Position numbers and translations under genes: made by a program | Assembly (NCBI GenBank): GCA_963825645.1 | Contig: CAWGTT010000005.1 | Span: forward strand, 124,001 to 188,000 | Length of the DNA stretch: 64,000 bases | From: JADJPO01 sp963825645 | GTDB taxonomy: Bacteria > Actinomycetota > Actinomycetes > Actinomycetales > Kineosporiaceae | Direction of reading: 5' to 3' | Shown: one piece after another, positions 63,392 to 64,000 of the stretch | Position numbering within the stretch: the first letter of the stretch is position 1 | Layout of the letters: each line of letters begins with the position of its first letter | The notes under the pieces: generated by a model | Told to the model about the DNA's origin: nothing | What the model saw: the letters and a program-made list of their open reading frames with translations, nothing else | The model's database searches: none

Positions 63392-63988
63392 ATGACAGTG
63401 GTGGCGTCGGCGCCGGCGATCATCAGGGAGAGCCGGGTGCGTGATCGGGAGACCTACGGCGAGCCGGCCGAGTCGACCCTGCCGGCGGACGCCGACGCCG
63501 CGATCACGCTCCTCTACCACGCGCACTGGCCGAGCCTGGTCCGTCTGGCCACCCTGCTGACCCACGACGCCTCGGTCGCCGAGGAGATCGTGCAGGACGC
63601 GTTCGTCGCCCTGCACCGGCGCTGGTCACGGCTCTCCGACCGCCGGGCTGCGCACGCCTACCTGCGCACCAGCGTCGTCAACGGCTCGCGGTCAGCCCTA
63701 CGGCATCGCGGGGTCACCGAACGCCGCCGGCCACCGGCCCCGGCCGAGCCGCCCGGGCCCGAGGAACGCGCCGTCCGAGCCAGCGAGGACGCCGAGGTGA
63801 TGGCCGCACTGCGCCGCCTGTCCCGCCGACAGCGGGAGGTACTCGTCCTGCGCTACTACGCCGATCTCTCGGAGGCCGACATCGCCACCACCCTCGGTAT
63901 GGCCCGTGGCTCGGTCAAGGCGCATGCCCACCGCGGCCTGGTCGCACTGCGCAAGGAGCTGGGCGCTGACGGCGAGGAGGGGCGATGA
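63392..63988 (+). CDS. ECF-type (SigE family) RNA polymerase sigma factor
   Basis: A 198-aa sigma-70 factor. Region 2 ('LYHAHWPSLVRLATLLTHDASVAEEIVQDAFVALHRRW') and region 4 ('LRRLSRRQREVLVLRYYADLSEADIATTLGMARGSVKAHAHRGLVAL') are present with a short linker. The stop overlaps the ATG of the next gene (ATGA), the usual layout for a coupled anti-sigma or regulator. Start at 63392 is tentative. Confidence 0.92.
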   Translation: MTVVASAPAIIRESRVRDRETYGEPAESTLPADADAAITLLYHAHWPSLVRLATLLTHDASVAEEIVQDAFVALHRRWSRLSDRRAAHAYLRTSVVNGSRSALRHRGVTERRRPPAPAEPPGPEERAVRASEDAEVMAALRRLSRRQREVLVLRYYADLSEADIATTLGMARGSVKAHAHRGLVALRKELGADGEEGR

Positions 63989-64000
63989 GTGAGGACCTGG
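63985..64000 (+). CDS. Start of the gene coupled to the sigma factor (truncated by the window edge)
   Basis: ATG at 63985 overlaps the sigma-factor stop, with ribosome binding site GGCGAGGAGGGG. Only five codons (MSEDL) are visible. Position suggests an anti-sigma factor or a membrane protein of the SigE-type locus, but nothing can be said from the sequence. Confidence 0.5.

Overview
The window is very GC-rich, densely coded DNA from a high-GC Gram-positive actinobacterium. It carries mycothiol-type formaldehyde detoxification, a FasR-led fatty-acid operon, a DUF3145 gene, a deazaflavin-type reductase (DDN family) and an iniBAC-type dynamin cluster. The backbone order (fabD..fabF, mscR, dnaG-dgt, glyS, zur, uppS-recO, era-corC-ybeY-phoH) resembles the equivalent part of mycobacterial and pseudonocardial chromosomes. 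A Pseudonocardiales-like organism is my best guess. This is inference from gene content; no database was searched.

Layout. 1-5.0 kb: 3' end of fasR, then fabD-fabH-acpP-fabF (type II fatty acid synthase) facing a DUF3145 gene. 5.4-8.7 kb: a hypothetical gene, mscR with a metallo-beta-lactamase partner, and a secreted protein. 8.9-13.3 kb: tRNA-Met, a Na/phosphate cotransporter, a cation diffusion facilitator and a pirin. 13.4-18.6 kb: a two-gene kinase/M23 peptidase/aminotransferase module that looks like a split form of the hydroxylysine-kinase/phospholyase fusion family, plus malic enzyme. 18.8-26 kb: small oxidoreductases, tRNA-Asn, dnaG, a HAD protein, dgt and dusB. 26.1-31.4 kb: a Pls/PosA-type NRPS-like gene broken by about 14 single-base indels, then an M1 peptidase. 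31.4-37 kb: DUF1801, glyS, a monooxygenase-like protein, and znuACB-zur behind a Zur box. 37-42.1 kb: a group 3b-like [NiFe] hydrogenase operon with a cyclic-nucleotide-binding protein and its own maturation protease. 42.2-46.4 kb: uppS, satP, recO, leuA. 46.7-48.9 kb: soxR divergent from an SDR-queA pair. 49-59.1 kb: a LuxR-type regulator (iniR-like), iniB, iniA (one frameshift), iniC, a divergent acidic protein, and a membrane-anchored Hsp70 with no substrate-binding domain. 59.1-63.3 kb: era, corC/hlyC, ybeY, phoH and a HIT gene. 63.4 kb to the end: an ECF-type sigma factor and the first codons of a coupled partner.

The most interesting part is the 49-59 kb cell-envelope-stress-like cluster. 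A paired GGGGACA/TGTCCCC inverted repeat occurs both upstream of iniB and in the divergent region of the acidic-protein and Hsp70 genes, which suggests that a single regulator controls the whole set, Hsp70 included. The two other strong points are the kinase/M23/pseudokinase-aminotransferase pair, whose junction contains 15-bp tandem repeats, and the clustered indels confined to the Pls/PosA-like gene.
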